Below, in pieces: positions 37,267-45,627 of a DNA stretch of 60,604 nucleotides (its first letter is position 1; every line of letters begins with the position of its first letter). The stretch is taken from the NCBI GenBank assembly GCA_028698585.1, contig JAQVWG010000001.1, positions 117,249 through 177,852 of the forward strand. Direction: 5' to 3'. The position numbers and the translations under genes were made by a program. The DNA is from Clostridia bacterium. GTDB taxonomy: Bacteria; Bacillota; Clostridia; Christensenellales; CAG-314. The notes under the pieces were generated by a model. It did no database searches. It saw only the letters and a list, made by a program, of their open reading frames with translations, and was not told where the DNA came from.

Positions 37267-38808
37267 ATGGCTGAAAAGAATCGCAAGGAAAACACCGTAG
37301 TTAATTCTGTAAACAGGGGAAGGGTATTGCCCAGCAATATCGAGGCCGAGCAGAGTCTGCTGGCATGTATGATGATTAACTCCGACTTGGCGCTAGAGAT
37401 AATAGGCAGTCTTACAGAACAAGATTTTTATACTAAATCGCACCAACTGATTATAGGTGCCATGAGGGGAGTAGCTAGGCTCAACAGCCCAATTGAGTTA
37501 GTAACTGTCAAAGATCAACTGGAAAGAGAGGATAAACTAGCACAGGCTGGTGGATTCGATTATCTAGTCGACCTTAATACCATGTTGCCCAGTTCAGCCA
37601 ATTATAAGGTCTATATGCAGATAGTTCGCCGTTGCGCTCATCTGAGAATGCTCATTAACACATGTGGCGACATTATTGATAAGGCATATTCCGCTCAGGA
37701 TGATCAAGCCACCATAGCCGAAGCCGAGAAGGCGATATACGACATTCGTCAAGGCAACAGAGCAGGCGAGATCACCAATCTATCAGACAGTATATACGAA
37801 GTTATGATGCGGTTCGACAGCGCTCATAGGAATAAGGGCGAGTTAATGGGAATAACTACTGGTATCAAGGGACTAGACAGAGTCACTAGAGGATTCCAGA
37901 AGGGCACCCTTGTTATACTAGCAGCCCTAACAGGCGTAGGTAAGTCATCCCTTGCGCTCAATATGGCAGAACATGCAGCCTTAAAGGGTAAAAAAGTCGC
38001 AATCTTCTCACTGGAAATGCCCAAGGCAGAGATTGCACAGAGAATTATGTGTTCTTATGCAGGTGTATCGATGTCTAACGCACTGTCTGGCAACTTGACC
38101 GAGTACGACTGGGTTAAGATAAATGATGCGTCCGACGTTATAAGCAACCTAGATATATTCGTAGATGATTCATCGCTGACCACTCCAGCTGAGTTGTTGA
38201 GTAAGTGCCGTAGAATCAAGAACAAGACAGGGCTTGACCTAGTTATTGTTGACTATCTGCAGTTGATGAGTATGGGTACAGATAAGGTACAGGAGAATAG
38301 GCAGAAGGAGATAAGTGAGATATCTCGTAACCTCAAAATTATGGCTAAGGAGTTAGAAGTGCCTATTATAGCACTTTCACAGTTATCTCGTGAGGCAGCC
38401 AAGCGTAATGTCAAGGAGAGTAAGGAGCCAGTACTGTCCGACTTAAGAGAGTCTGGTGCAATTGAGCAGGACGCAGACATCGTTATGTTCATACATAAGC
38501 CTTATGATGAGGAGAACGATACGACAGAACCGGTTGTTGATGTTACACTCAATATTGCTAAACACCGTAACGGCTCCACAGAGAAGATACCTCTTAAGTG
38601 GCTAGGACAGATTGTGAGATTCGTCAATAACGACGAGGAAGGGCAGAAACTACTCAAGAATATGGGTAAACCCAAGCAAGTCGAAGATTTTGACGCACCA
38701 CTGCCAGAGCAAGCGCCTATTCCCACTGATGACTATGCAATGCCTGAACAACCTCTAAATATAGACATAGAATCAGGCAATATGGATAAAGGAGAATTAG
38801 AGTTCTAA
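37267..38808 (+). CDS. dnaB: Replicative DNA helicase DnaB
   Basis: 513 residues from ATG 37267 (MAEKNRKEN). ATG 37258 is too close to the GTGGAG ribosome binding site (37251-37256), whereas 37267 has a ten-base spacing. The N-terminal domain (PSNIEAEQSLLACMM) is followed by the RecA-type core: the Walker A loop LTGVGKSSLA, and LDLVIVDYLQLM as Walker B. The loop has TGVGKS where most DnaB have PGMGKT; the catalytic Lys and Ser remain. A Pro/Gln-rich acidic tail ends the protein. The stop overlaps the glnS ATG (TAATG). Confidence 0.96.
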   Translation: MAEKNRKENTVVNSVNRGRVLPSNIEAEQSLLACMMINSDLALEIIGSLTEQDFYTKSHQLIIGAMRGVARLNSPIELVTVKDQLEREDKLAQAGGFDYLVDLNTMLPSSANYKVYMQIVRRCAHLRMLINTCGDIIDKAYSAQDDQATIAEAEKAIYDIRQGNRAGEITNLSDSIYEVMMRFDSAHRNKGELMGITTGIKGLDRVTRGFQKGTLVILAALTGVGKSSLALNMAEHAALKGKKVAIFSLEMPKAEIAQRIMCSYAGVSMSNALSGNLTEYDWVKINDASDVISNLDIFVDDSSLTTPAELLSKCRRIKNKTGLDLVIVDYLQLMSMGTDKVQENRQKEISEISRNLKIMAKELEVPIIALSQLSREAAKRNVKESKEPVLSDLRESGAIEQDADIVMFIHKPYDEENDTTEPVVDVTLNIAKHRNGSTEKIPLKWLGQIVRFVNNDEEGQKLLKNMGKPKQVEDFDAPLPEQAPIPTDDYAMPEQPLNIDIESGNMDKGELEF

Positions 38809-40439
38809 TGGCCAACAATTTCATAGAACAAATAATCGAAAAAGACATAGAAACGGGCAAAGTCTCAAGCGTGCAGACCAGATTTCCACCAGAGCCTAAC
38901 GGCTACTTGCATATTGGACACGCCAAGAGCCTGTGTATTAACTTTGGCATAGCCGACAAGTATAATGGCAAGTGCTATATAAGATATGATGATACCAACC
39001 CTACAAAAGAAGATGAGGAATATGTCAAGGCCATAGAGCAAGACATTCAGTGGCTTGGATTTAAGTGGGATGGCATTAGATTCGCATCTGACTATTTCGA
39101 CATGATGTTTGACTGCGCAGTAGAACTCATCAATAAAGGGTTGGCATTCGTATGCGACTGCAACGCAGAGGAAATTAAACTCAACCGTGGTAGTCTCACA
39201 CAGCCTGGCATAGAGAGTCCATACCGTAACAGAAGTATTAAAGAGAACCTAGACTTGTTTATGCGTATGAAGAATGGCGAGTTCACAGACGGAGAGAAGA
39301 CACTGCGTGCCAAAATTGATATGAGTAGCCCTAATATCAATATGCGCGATCCCGTAATATATAGAGTGCTACACGCACACCACCATAATACTAAGGGTAA
39401 GTGGTGTATATATCCAATGTATGATTTTGCTCACCCAATAGAAGACGCTGTTGAGGGGACGACACACTCGATATGTACATTAGAGTTTGAAGATCACAGG
39501 CCATTCTATGACTGGGTAATAGCTAACTGCGGTCATTCGCACCATAAGTCTAAGCCCCAACAGATAGAGTTTGCACGACTTAATATTACCAATATGATTA
39601 TGTCCAAGAGATTTCTCAAGAGCCTAGTTAATAGTAAGTTGGTCATGGGTTGGGACGATCCTAGACTGCCAACACTGTGTGGAATAAGACGTAGGGGATA
39701 TCCTGCAGAGGCTATCAAGGACTTCTGCAACCGTATAGGTGTAGTCAAGTCTAATAGCGAGGTTGAGGAGAGTTATCTACAATCATGCGTTAGGGATAAC
39801 CTCAACGTTAACTGCGACCGTGTAATGGGCATACTCAACCCACTTAAGGTGGTACTGACTAATCTTGACGAACCAATTCTGTGTCAAGTCGAGAACAATC
39901 CTAACGCCACAGAGGTAACAACTCGCAATATTACTCTTAGTAAACAGATATATATAGAGCGTAGCGACTTTGAACTGGTGCCACCACCCAAGTATTATCG
40001 CCTCAAACCAGACGGATACGTACGATTGAAGGGTGCTTATATCATTCATTGTGACAGTTACCTAACAGATGATAAGGGAGAGGTTACACAGGTAAATTGC
40101 TCTATAGTACCCAACAGTATGAGTGGCAACGATAATAGCGGTGTTAAGGTCAAGGGTGTCATCCAGTGGGTAGATTCTAACAACTGTGTAGATTTGAAAG
40201 TGCGCAAGTTTGGTAAACTGCTGATAGAAGATAATCAAGATTTGACCTTGTTTGAACGATTCAACCCTGCCAGTATGACAGAGGTGCACGGAGTTGGCGA
40301 GAGATGTCTGCGAGATGCACAGGTGGGGGACAGATTCCAGTTTATGCGCACAGGATATTTCGTATTAGATCAAGATAGTGACGAAAACCTACTTGTTTTT
40401 AACGAAATTGTGCCACTCAAAGATAGTTTTAATAAGTAG
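38808..40439 (+). CDS. glnS: Glutaminyl-tRNA synthetase
   Basis: 543 residues. The class I signature HIGH is in PNGYLHIGHAKSL (about 36-39), and the KMSKS equivalent is MSKRFL. The gene overlaps dnaB by one base. Most Firmicutes make Gln-tRNA-Gln through misacylation and GatCAB, so a GlnRS is a minority trait and was probably gained by transfer in this lineage (inference). The C-terminal beta-barrel anticodon-binding domain with the GERCLRDAQVGDRFQFMRTGYF-like segment (GERCLRDAQ, then FMRTGYFVLD) is complete. Confidence 0.94.
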   Translation: MANNFIEQIIEKDIETGKVSSVQTRFPPEPNGYLHIGHAKSLCINFGIADKYNGKCYIRYDDTNPTKEDEEYVKAIEQDIQWLGFKWDGIRFASDYFDMMFDCAVELINKGLAFVCDCNAEEIKLNRGSLTQPGIESPYRNRSIKENLDLFMRMKNGEFTDGEKTLRAKIDMSSPNINMRDPVIYRVLHAHHHNTKGKWCIYPMYDFAHPIEDAVEGTTHSICTLEFEDHRPFYDWVIANCGHSHHKSKPQQIEFARLNITNMIMSKRFLKSLVNSKLVMGWDDPRLPTLCGIRRRGYPAEAIKDFCNRIGVVKSNSEVEESYLQSCVRDNLNVNCDRVMGILNPLKVVLTNLDEPILCQVENNPNATEVTTRNITLSKQIYIERSDFELVPPPKYYRLKPDGYVRLKGAYIIHCDSYLTDDKGEVTQVNCSIVPNSMSGNDNSGVKVKGVIQWVDSNNCVDLKVRKFGKLLIEDNQDLTLFERFNPASMTEVHGVGERCLRDAQVGDRFQFMRTGYFVLDQDSDENLLVFNEIVPLKDSFNK

Positions 40440-40454
40440 AGGTTACGCAATAAT

Positions 40455-42239
40455 ATGATTACGTCTAAAGAACTGAAGAATAAGTTTCTAACTTTTTTTG
40501 CTCAGCACGACCACGCTATTATCAAGAGTGCTAGTCTTATACCAGAGAATGATGCATCAGTGCTGTTTACCACTGCAGGTATGCACCCACTGATACCGTA
40601 TCTAATGGGCGCTCACCACCCGAGTGGAACAAGGCTTGCCAATGTGCAGAAATGCGTTCGCACTGGCGATATTGAGGAAGTGGGCGACTATTGTCACCTG
40701 ACCTTCTTCGAGATGTTGGGCAACTGGTCGCTGGGCGATTATTTCAAAGATCAGTCTATTAGATATAGTTATGAGTTTCTAACAAGTAAACAATGGCTAG
40801 GTCTAGACCCTGACAGGTTATCCGTATCGGTATTTGCAGGCGACGAGGACTGTCCTCGTGATGAAATATCTGCTAAAGTGTGGCAGGAGTGTGGCATACC
40901 AGTGGATAGAATATTCTATCTGCCCAAGAAAAACAACTGGTGGATAGCAGGCAACTCCGGACCGTGTGGGCCAGACACAGAGATATTCTATGATACAGGC
41001 AAGCCCAAGTGTAGTGACAACTGCTCACCTGCTTGTGACTGTGGCAAGTATTTAGAGATATGGAACAATGTTTTCATGCAATATAACAAGAGTGAGGATG
41101 GCACTTATTCCCCTCTCAAGCAGAAGAACGTAGATACGGGTATGGGACTAGAAAGGACAGTATGCGTTCTCAACGGTTATAAGAGTGTATACGAAATTGA
41201 TACATTCTCATCTGCCGTTGCATTGATAGAACAGCTTGCTCACGTTAATTATAATCAAGACGACAAGAGTACTAAGGCAATTAGGATAATAGTTGACCAT
41301 ATAAGGACTGCAACATTCATTCTGGGCGACCAGATGGGTGTAACGCCTTCTAACCTCGATAAGGGTTATATTCTGCGTAGAGTGATTAGGAGGGCAGTAA
41401 GGTACGCCAACACCCTTCAAATGCCAAAGGGTAGCATTGCACAACTTGCAAAACTCTATATAGAGCAGTACAGCGAAGATTACCCAGAGTTAATACAGAA
41501 CCAACAGCGCGTTATAGATGAATTGAACAAGGAAGAAGAGAAGTTCAGCAAGACGCTAGAACAGGGCGAAAAAGAGTTCTACAGAGTCATACAGTACATT
41601 AAGGATGGTGTAATTGGTGGCGGAATAGCATTCAAGTTATACGATACGTTCGGTTTTCCGCTTGAGATGACTATCGAACTGGCAAACGAAAAAGGTATGG
41701 CAGTCGATGTAGAGGGATTTAAGGATAAGTTCTCTAAACACCAGCAGATAAGTAATGCGACTGCAGAACAGACATTTAAGGGTGGACTTGCCGATGCGTC
41801 CGTTGCAACAACTAACCTACACACTGCCACTCACCTACTTCTTAAATCACTGCGTACAGTCCTTAACGATAACACTATTTATCAACGAGGCAGTAATATC
41901 ACACCTGAGAGATTACGATTCGACTTTGCATTCGGCAGACCGTTGACTGCACAAGAGATAGAGGATGTGCAAAAGATGGTAAATGACGCAATTAAACGCA
42001 ATCTGCCCATATCGTATCAAGAGATGACAGTCGATCAGGCCAAGGCAAAGGGTGCAATAGGTACATTCACCGACAGATACGGCGAGAGAGTCAAGGTCTA
42101 TTCTATGGGAGATTTTTCCTGCGAGATATGTGGTGGCCCACATGCACAGAATACTGGCGAACTGGGCGAGTTCATTATCACCAAGGAGCAATCTAGCAGT
42201 AGTGGGGTAAGGCGCATTAGAGGAGAGTTGCGGAAATAA
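40455..42239 (+). CDS. alaS: Alanyl-tRNA synthetase, short form without beta-barrel and C-Ala
   Basis: 594 residues, against about 870 in common bacterial AlaRS. The catalytic domain (FTTAGMHPLIPYLMG, FFEMLGNWSLGDYF, GNSGPCGPDTEIF), the tRNA-recognition helices (LRRVIRRAVRY) and the editing domain are present. Editing-site metal ligands are complete: HTATH (His456, His460) and CGGPH (Cys559, His563). FKGGLAD runs straight into the editing domain, so the intervening beta-barrel is missing. The protein ends at GVRRIRGELRK, so the oligomerising coiled coil and C-Ala domain are absent as well. Similar short forms are known from candidate-phylum bacteria and a few Clostridia. Follows glnS by 15 bp. 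Confidence 0.92.
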   Translation: MITSKELKNKFLTFFAQHDHAIIKSASLIPENDASVLFTTAGMHPLIPYLMGAHHPSGTRLANVQKCVRTGDIEEVGDYCHLTFFEMLGNWSLGDYFKDQSIRYSYEFLTSKQWLGLDPDRLSVSVFAGDEDCPRDEISAKVWQECGIPVDRIFYLPKKNNWWIAGNSGPCGPDTEIFYDTGKPKCSDNCSPACDCGKYLEIWNNVFMQYNKSEDGTYSPLKQKNVDTGMGLERTVCVLNGYKSVYEIDTFSSAVALIEQLAHVNYNQDDKSTKAIRIIVDHIRTATFILGDQMGVTPSNLDKGYILRRVIRRAVRYANTLQMPKGSIAQLAKLYIEQYSEDYPELIQNQQRVIDELNKEEEKFSKTLEQGEKEFYRVIQYIKDGVIGGGIAFKLYDTFGFPLEMTIELANEKGMAVDVEGFKDKFSKHQQISNATAEQTFKGGLADASVATTNLHTATHLLLKSLRTVLNDNTIYQRGSNITPERLRFDFAFGRPLTAQEIEDVQKMVNDAIKRNLPISYQEMTVDQAKAKGAIGTFTDRYGERVKVYSMGDFSCEICGGPHAQNTGELGEFIITKEQSSSSGVRRIRGELRK

Positions 42240-42260
42240 ATTATCACTAAGGAAGAATAT

Positions 42261-42884
42261 ATGAATAGAACAGTAATTGGTATAGCGGGTGGCTCGGGCA
42301 GTGGCAAGACAACAGTGGCCACTAAGTTAGTAAATGTATTCGGTCTAGACAGCGTAGTTTTGTCACACGACTTCTACTATAAGGACAACTCTCAACTCAC
42401 ATTCGAGCAGCGGGCTAATATTAACTACGATCATCCCAACTCGCTAGACACCGATTTATTGATTGAACATGTAAGTATGCTCAAGAATGGACAATCAATC
42501 AAACACCCCACATACGACTTTTCATTGCACCTGCGAAACAACATTTGGCAAGAGATGTCTCCAGCAGATATTATCGTGGTTGAAGGCATATTATTATTCG
42601 AGAACAAGCAATTATGTGATTTAATGGATGTCAAAATATTCGTAGATACTGATGATGATGTGCGTTTCATACGCAGATTGTCACGAGATGTCAACGAGAG
42701 GGGTAGGTCTATGCAATCTGTAATCAATCAATGGTTGACCACCGTTAAGCCCATGCACGATACATTCGTTCAACCTAGTAAGCGCAACGCCGACATTATT
42801 ATACCGGAGGGCGGGTTTAACGATGTCGCCATAGATATGCTAATTAAGGGAATCATCAATATTAAAAATGATAAAAGTAGATAA
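42261..42884 (+). CDS. udk: Uridine kinase
   Basis: 207 residues. P-loop GGSGSGKTT at about 10-18, then SHDFYYKD and the DHPNSLDTDLL segment, which are specific to uridine/cytidine kinases. It salvages uridine to UMP. The C-terminal arm includes RRLSRDVNERGRSMQSVINQW. Start ATG 42261 after AAGGAAG. The end overlaps the next frame by 17 bp. Confidence 0.92.
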   Translation: MNRTVIGIAGGSGSGKTTVATKLVNVFGLDSVVLSHDFYYKDNSQLTFEQRANINYDHPNSLDTDLLIEHVSMLKNGQSIKHPTYDFSLHLRNNIWQEMSPADIIVVEGILLFENKQLCDLMDVKIFVDTDDDVRFIRRLSRDVNERGRSMQSVINQWLTTVKPMHDTFVQPSKRNADIIIPEGGFNDVAIDMLIKGIINIKNDKSR

Positions 42885-43617
42885 ACAAGATTACAATAGA
42901 CTGACAGATTATTTACTCAGTAATTATATGTATTACATTCATGGCGCATTGAGATTCTATGATAATGCCAGTGTGTATGTAGATAATCTTGACAATATCA
43001 ACGGAGTAGTATATGTCAACCAGTTCGGTCAAGAATATGACATTTGTCTGTATAGTAGAGATAATGCTTTTCTAGATCAAGCGTATAAACTGTTCATACG
43101 TGGAAAAAAAGTGTTTTTTAGCGCTACCGAACAGAGTGTATTCGATTATATTGGTTCTAAACGCAAGTTAAGACGTTATACACTATGCAGTACAGTAATT
43201 AACAATGGCGGACAACCGCCGGAGTATACGGTGCCCAATGGATTAACTATGGACAAGGTCCGCAATGAGTACCTAGGCGTTGTTGTAGAACACCACGAAT
43301 ACTATGGTTCCATTGATGATATTAGGCAGAGCGTAGACAGATATCCCAGTGTTGCACTCTATAATAGTGAAGGCAAGATGGTGAGTTGGGTACTGGTACA
43401 TCCGGAGGGTTCGATAGGACCACTTTTCACCCTAAAGGAATATAGGGGAAAAGGACTTGCTCCTATAGTGCTTGCCGAGTTGATTAGGCAACTACTCAGT
43501 CAACATCACATAGTCTACTCATATATAGTTAAGGGCAATACCAGTTCAGAAGTATTGCTCAAAAAAGTCTGTGGAGTGTTCGCACCCATAGACATCTGTT
43601 ATGGAATGACACTATGA
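42868..43617 (+). CDS. GNAT-family acetyltransferase
   Basis: 249 residues. The C-terminal half carries the acetyl-CoA binding segment LFTLKEYRGKGLAPIVLAEL; the N-terminal half is a degenerate GNAT-like domain. Such two-domain proteins (FeeM/Gcn5-like) modify amino groups on varied substrates; none can be proposed. Its start overlaps udk by 17 bp and its stop overlaps the transporter by 4 bp, so the three are coupled. Together with the transporter this suggests processing and export of the same small molecule. Confidence 0.72.
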   Translation: MIKVDKQDYNRLTDYLLSNYMYYIHGALRFYDNASVYVDNLDNINGVVYVNQFGQEYDICLYSRDNAFLDQAYKLFIRGKKVFFSATEQSVFDYIGSKRKLRRYTLCSTVINNGGQPPEYTVPNGLTMDKVRNEYLGVVVEHHEYYGSIDDIRQSVDRYPSVALYNSEGKMVSWVLVHPEGSIGPLFTLKEYRGKGLAPIVLAELIRQLLSQHHIVYSYIVKGNTSSEVLLKKVCGVFAPIDICYGMTL

Positions 43618-44495
43618 TATACGGCGCAATATTAACTGCTATCATTCTGTCAATGCAAGGCATCGGTTTCAAGCTATGCGCCAAGAAATGTGGCGCCACA
43701 GGCAACGATTATCTATTTAATACCATTAGTTTTGCACTAGGGTTGATTGTGATTATATGCATATCTGTCTTTACTCCGTTTGACTGCACATCATTTCTAT
43801 ATGGTCTAGGTTGTGGAGTTATCTTCTGCACTATGATTTTTGCATATAATCAAGCGCTTAAGAGGGTGAATATTGCTTATGTCAACTTCTTTGCGCTATT
43901 CGCCATGATAATTCCAATAACTGCAAGCGCCTTGGTGCTACAAGAAATTATAACTGTGTATCAATACGTGAGTTTCGGACTTATGGTAGTCGCAGCATAC
44001 CTAGTGTGCTTGGGCAAGACCAAACTTGGCAATACATCTGCGCAAGATAGGAAAACTCGTTTATTCAGCATTTTTACAATTATCGCATACATTGTGTTCA
44101 ACGGTCTATTATCTCTATACATTAAATTAACCAACCACCACTATCAGCCCATGCAATGGCAACAATTCGTGCTAGGGATGTTCTTATTATCCTTCATTGC
44201 GATGATTATAGGCACCGGCATTACCACACGAGGGTATAAGGATATTAAATCCTGCATTCCTAACAAGTGGTACATAATAACCGCAATAGGAGTGGGTATA
44301 GTTACCATTGCAGGCAACATAATGTTCAACTACTTCTCTGTCAGATTGAACGGAGCAATATTCTATCCAATCACTTCTGCGCTACCTATGTTAATCGGTG
44401 CCGGTATCAGCCCTTTATTTGGCGAAAAGCTCTCACTAAGAGAGATTATGGGCATTCTTGTTGGCGTAACAGCAGTCGTTCTGGTTAATTTCTAA
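43614..44495 (+). CDS. EamA/DMT-family membrane transporter
   Basis: 293 residues with about ten membrane helices in two five-helix halves, typical of the drug/metabolite transporter superfamily. The second half ends FYPITSALPMLIGAGISPLFGEKLSLREIMG, a segment (shown in part as ALPMLIGAG and GEKLSLREI) seen at the helix 9-10 region of EamA proteins. Substrate unknown. Last gene of the udk-GNAT-transporter group; the stop is followed by a 126-bp gap with the promoter for the next gene. Confidence 0.82.
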   Translation: MIYGAILTAIILSMQGIGFKLCAKKCGATGNDYLFNTISFALGLIVIICISVFTPFDCTSFLYGLGCGVIFCTMIFAYNQALKRVNIAYVNFFALFAMIIPITASALVLQEIITVYQYVSFGLMVVAAYLVCLGKTKLGNTSAQDRKTRLFSIFTIIAYIVFNGLLSLYIKLTNHHYQPMQWQQFVLGMFLLSFIAMIIGTGITTRGYKDIKSCIPNKWYIITAIGVGIVTIAGNIMFNYFSVRLNGAIFYPITSALPMLIGAGISPLFGEKLSLREIMGILVGVTAVVLVNF

Positions 44496-44555
44496 CATAT
44501 CAGCACACTATACTTGTTAATAAACAAAAAATCATTTTTTTTATGCAAAAAATAC

Positions 44556-44584
44556 TTTACAATTTATATAATTGTATATACAAT
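44556..44584 (+). promoter_or_regulatory. Promoter with perfect palindrome over the -10 box
   Basis: TTTACA (44556-44561), 17 bp, TACAAT (44579-44584). The sequence ATTGTATATACAAT (44571-44584) is a perfect 14-bp palindrome that covers the -10. ACAAT and ATTGT half-sites recur at 44558-44575, so two overlapping dyads can be drawn. Confidence 0.65.
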
Positions 44585-44621
44585 ATGCGAGAAAAAATAG
44601 AGAATAATTTCGGAGTATATT

Positions 44622-45113
44622 ATGCCCAAAATTAAGTATGTAAAGTGCCCACGCTGTGAGTTGAATTACATTGATAGTCGCCAGGACATGTGCGACGTAT
44701 GTAAGGCCGAGTTAGGGCTAGATAGTAGAATTATCGTTGATGATGAGATTGAAGATGATACACCAATACTCTGTCCTATCTGCAAGCGTGTAGTTATTAA
44801 TGCCAGTGAGGAGATGTGTGAGAGTTGCGCTGCATCAATGTCTATGGAGGAGGAGCCATCTCCCGATGTGGAAGATGACAGTTGGAAAAAATACCTTGAT
44901 AGTGACGATGTCGAACCGACCGAAGAGACTATTGAGATACCTCTAGAAGAACTCCAAGACGAAGAGTATGAGCAAGACTTTGATGATGAGGAAGAAGAAT
45001 ATGTGCCTGATTATAAGGATGACTTTGAAGAGATAGACATTGAGGACTATGACGAAGAAGGCACATATGATGAAGAAGAGGACGAGGCCGAAGATGAGGA
45101 AAGCGACTTCTAA
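44622..45113 (+). CDS. Double zinc-ribbon protein with long acidic tail, unknown
   Basis: 163 residues. Two CxxC-x11-CxxC zinc ribbons occupy the N-terminus: C9/C12/C24/C27 and C51/C54/C66/C69. From about residue 75 to the end the chain is almost continuous Asp and Glu with Tyr, ending DEEEDEAEDEESDF. The protein has no signal peptide or membrane helix. Zinc ribbons of this spacing resemble short treble-clef proteins that bind nucleic acid or other proteins, and an acidic tail could mimic nucleic acid or bind a basic partner. I do not recognise the protein. It has its own promoter with a palindromic operator and its own terminator. Confidence 0.7.
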   Translation: MPKIKYVKCPRCELNYIDSRQDMCDVCKAELGLDSRIIVDDEIEDDTPILCPICKRVVINASEEMCESCAASMSMEEEPSPDVEDDSWKKYLDSDDVEPTEETIEIPLEELQDEEYEQDFDDEEEEYVPDYKDDFEEIDIEDYDEEGTYDEEEDEAEDEESDF

Positions 45114-45130
45114 TACAAAATGAATTAAGT

Positions 45131-45159
45131 AAAGGACAAACACGGTTTGTCCTTTTTAT
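45131..45159 (+). terminator. Terminator after the zinc-ribbon gene
   Basis: AAAGGACAAAC (45131-45141), loop ACG, GTTTGTCCTTT (45145-45155), then T-rich sequence. Confidence 0.92.
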
Positions 45160-45239
45160 ATATGATTGTTTAATTATCAGGTTAATTACCGTTAGTATGG
45201 GCAATACTTATTGAGAAGTATAAGTAGGGGTGTACAATC

Positions 45240-45482
45240 ATGAGAAGAGCAGTTGCCAGTATCGAGTGTGCAAGGGATCAAGTAGAGGGATTATTGGGTA
45301 AAAACGTCCTTGTGCGCTATAATAGGGGAAGGAATAGGGTCAGCAATTATAAAGGTCGAGTTGAGCAGTGCTATTCGCATGTTTTTATGCTACATCTTAA
45401 TGACAGTACGCCCAGCCAACTCACATGCTCGTATATAGATATATTATGTGGCGAGATTTCGCTCAAAGAGGCCAAAAGTTAA
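45240..45482 (+). CDS. veg: Veg family protein
   Basis: 80 residues with the Veg pattern: an N-terminal helix (ECARDQVEGLLGKNVLV), then GRNRVSNYKGRVEQCYSHVFMLHL and a final SYIDILCG strand. Veg is a small beta-barrel protein of Firmicutes, involved in biofilm and spore-germination phenotypes in B. subtilis. The order veg - SPOCS/LysM gene - ispE recurs in Clostridia. Start ATG 45240 with AGGGG about nine bases upstream. Confidence 0.88.
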   Translation: MRRAVASIECARDQVEGLLGKNVLVRYNRGRNRVSNYKGRVEQCYSHVFMLHLNDSTPSQLTCSYIDILCGEISLKEAKS

Positions 45483-45627
45483 CACTTGTAACTAGATTCT
45501 AGATTGTTTTTTTTATTATTGTTTAGTCCAAATGTCTGTAAGTGTCATATTTGTTATTATTTCCTAGTATTATAATCACAGCGACACATTCTAATCTACA
45601 TGTTGTATGATTAAGGGGGAGTAATAA

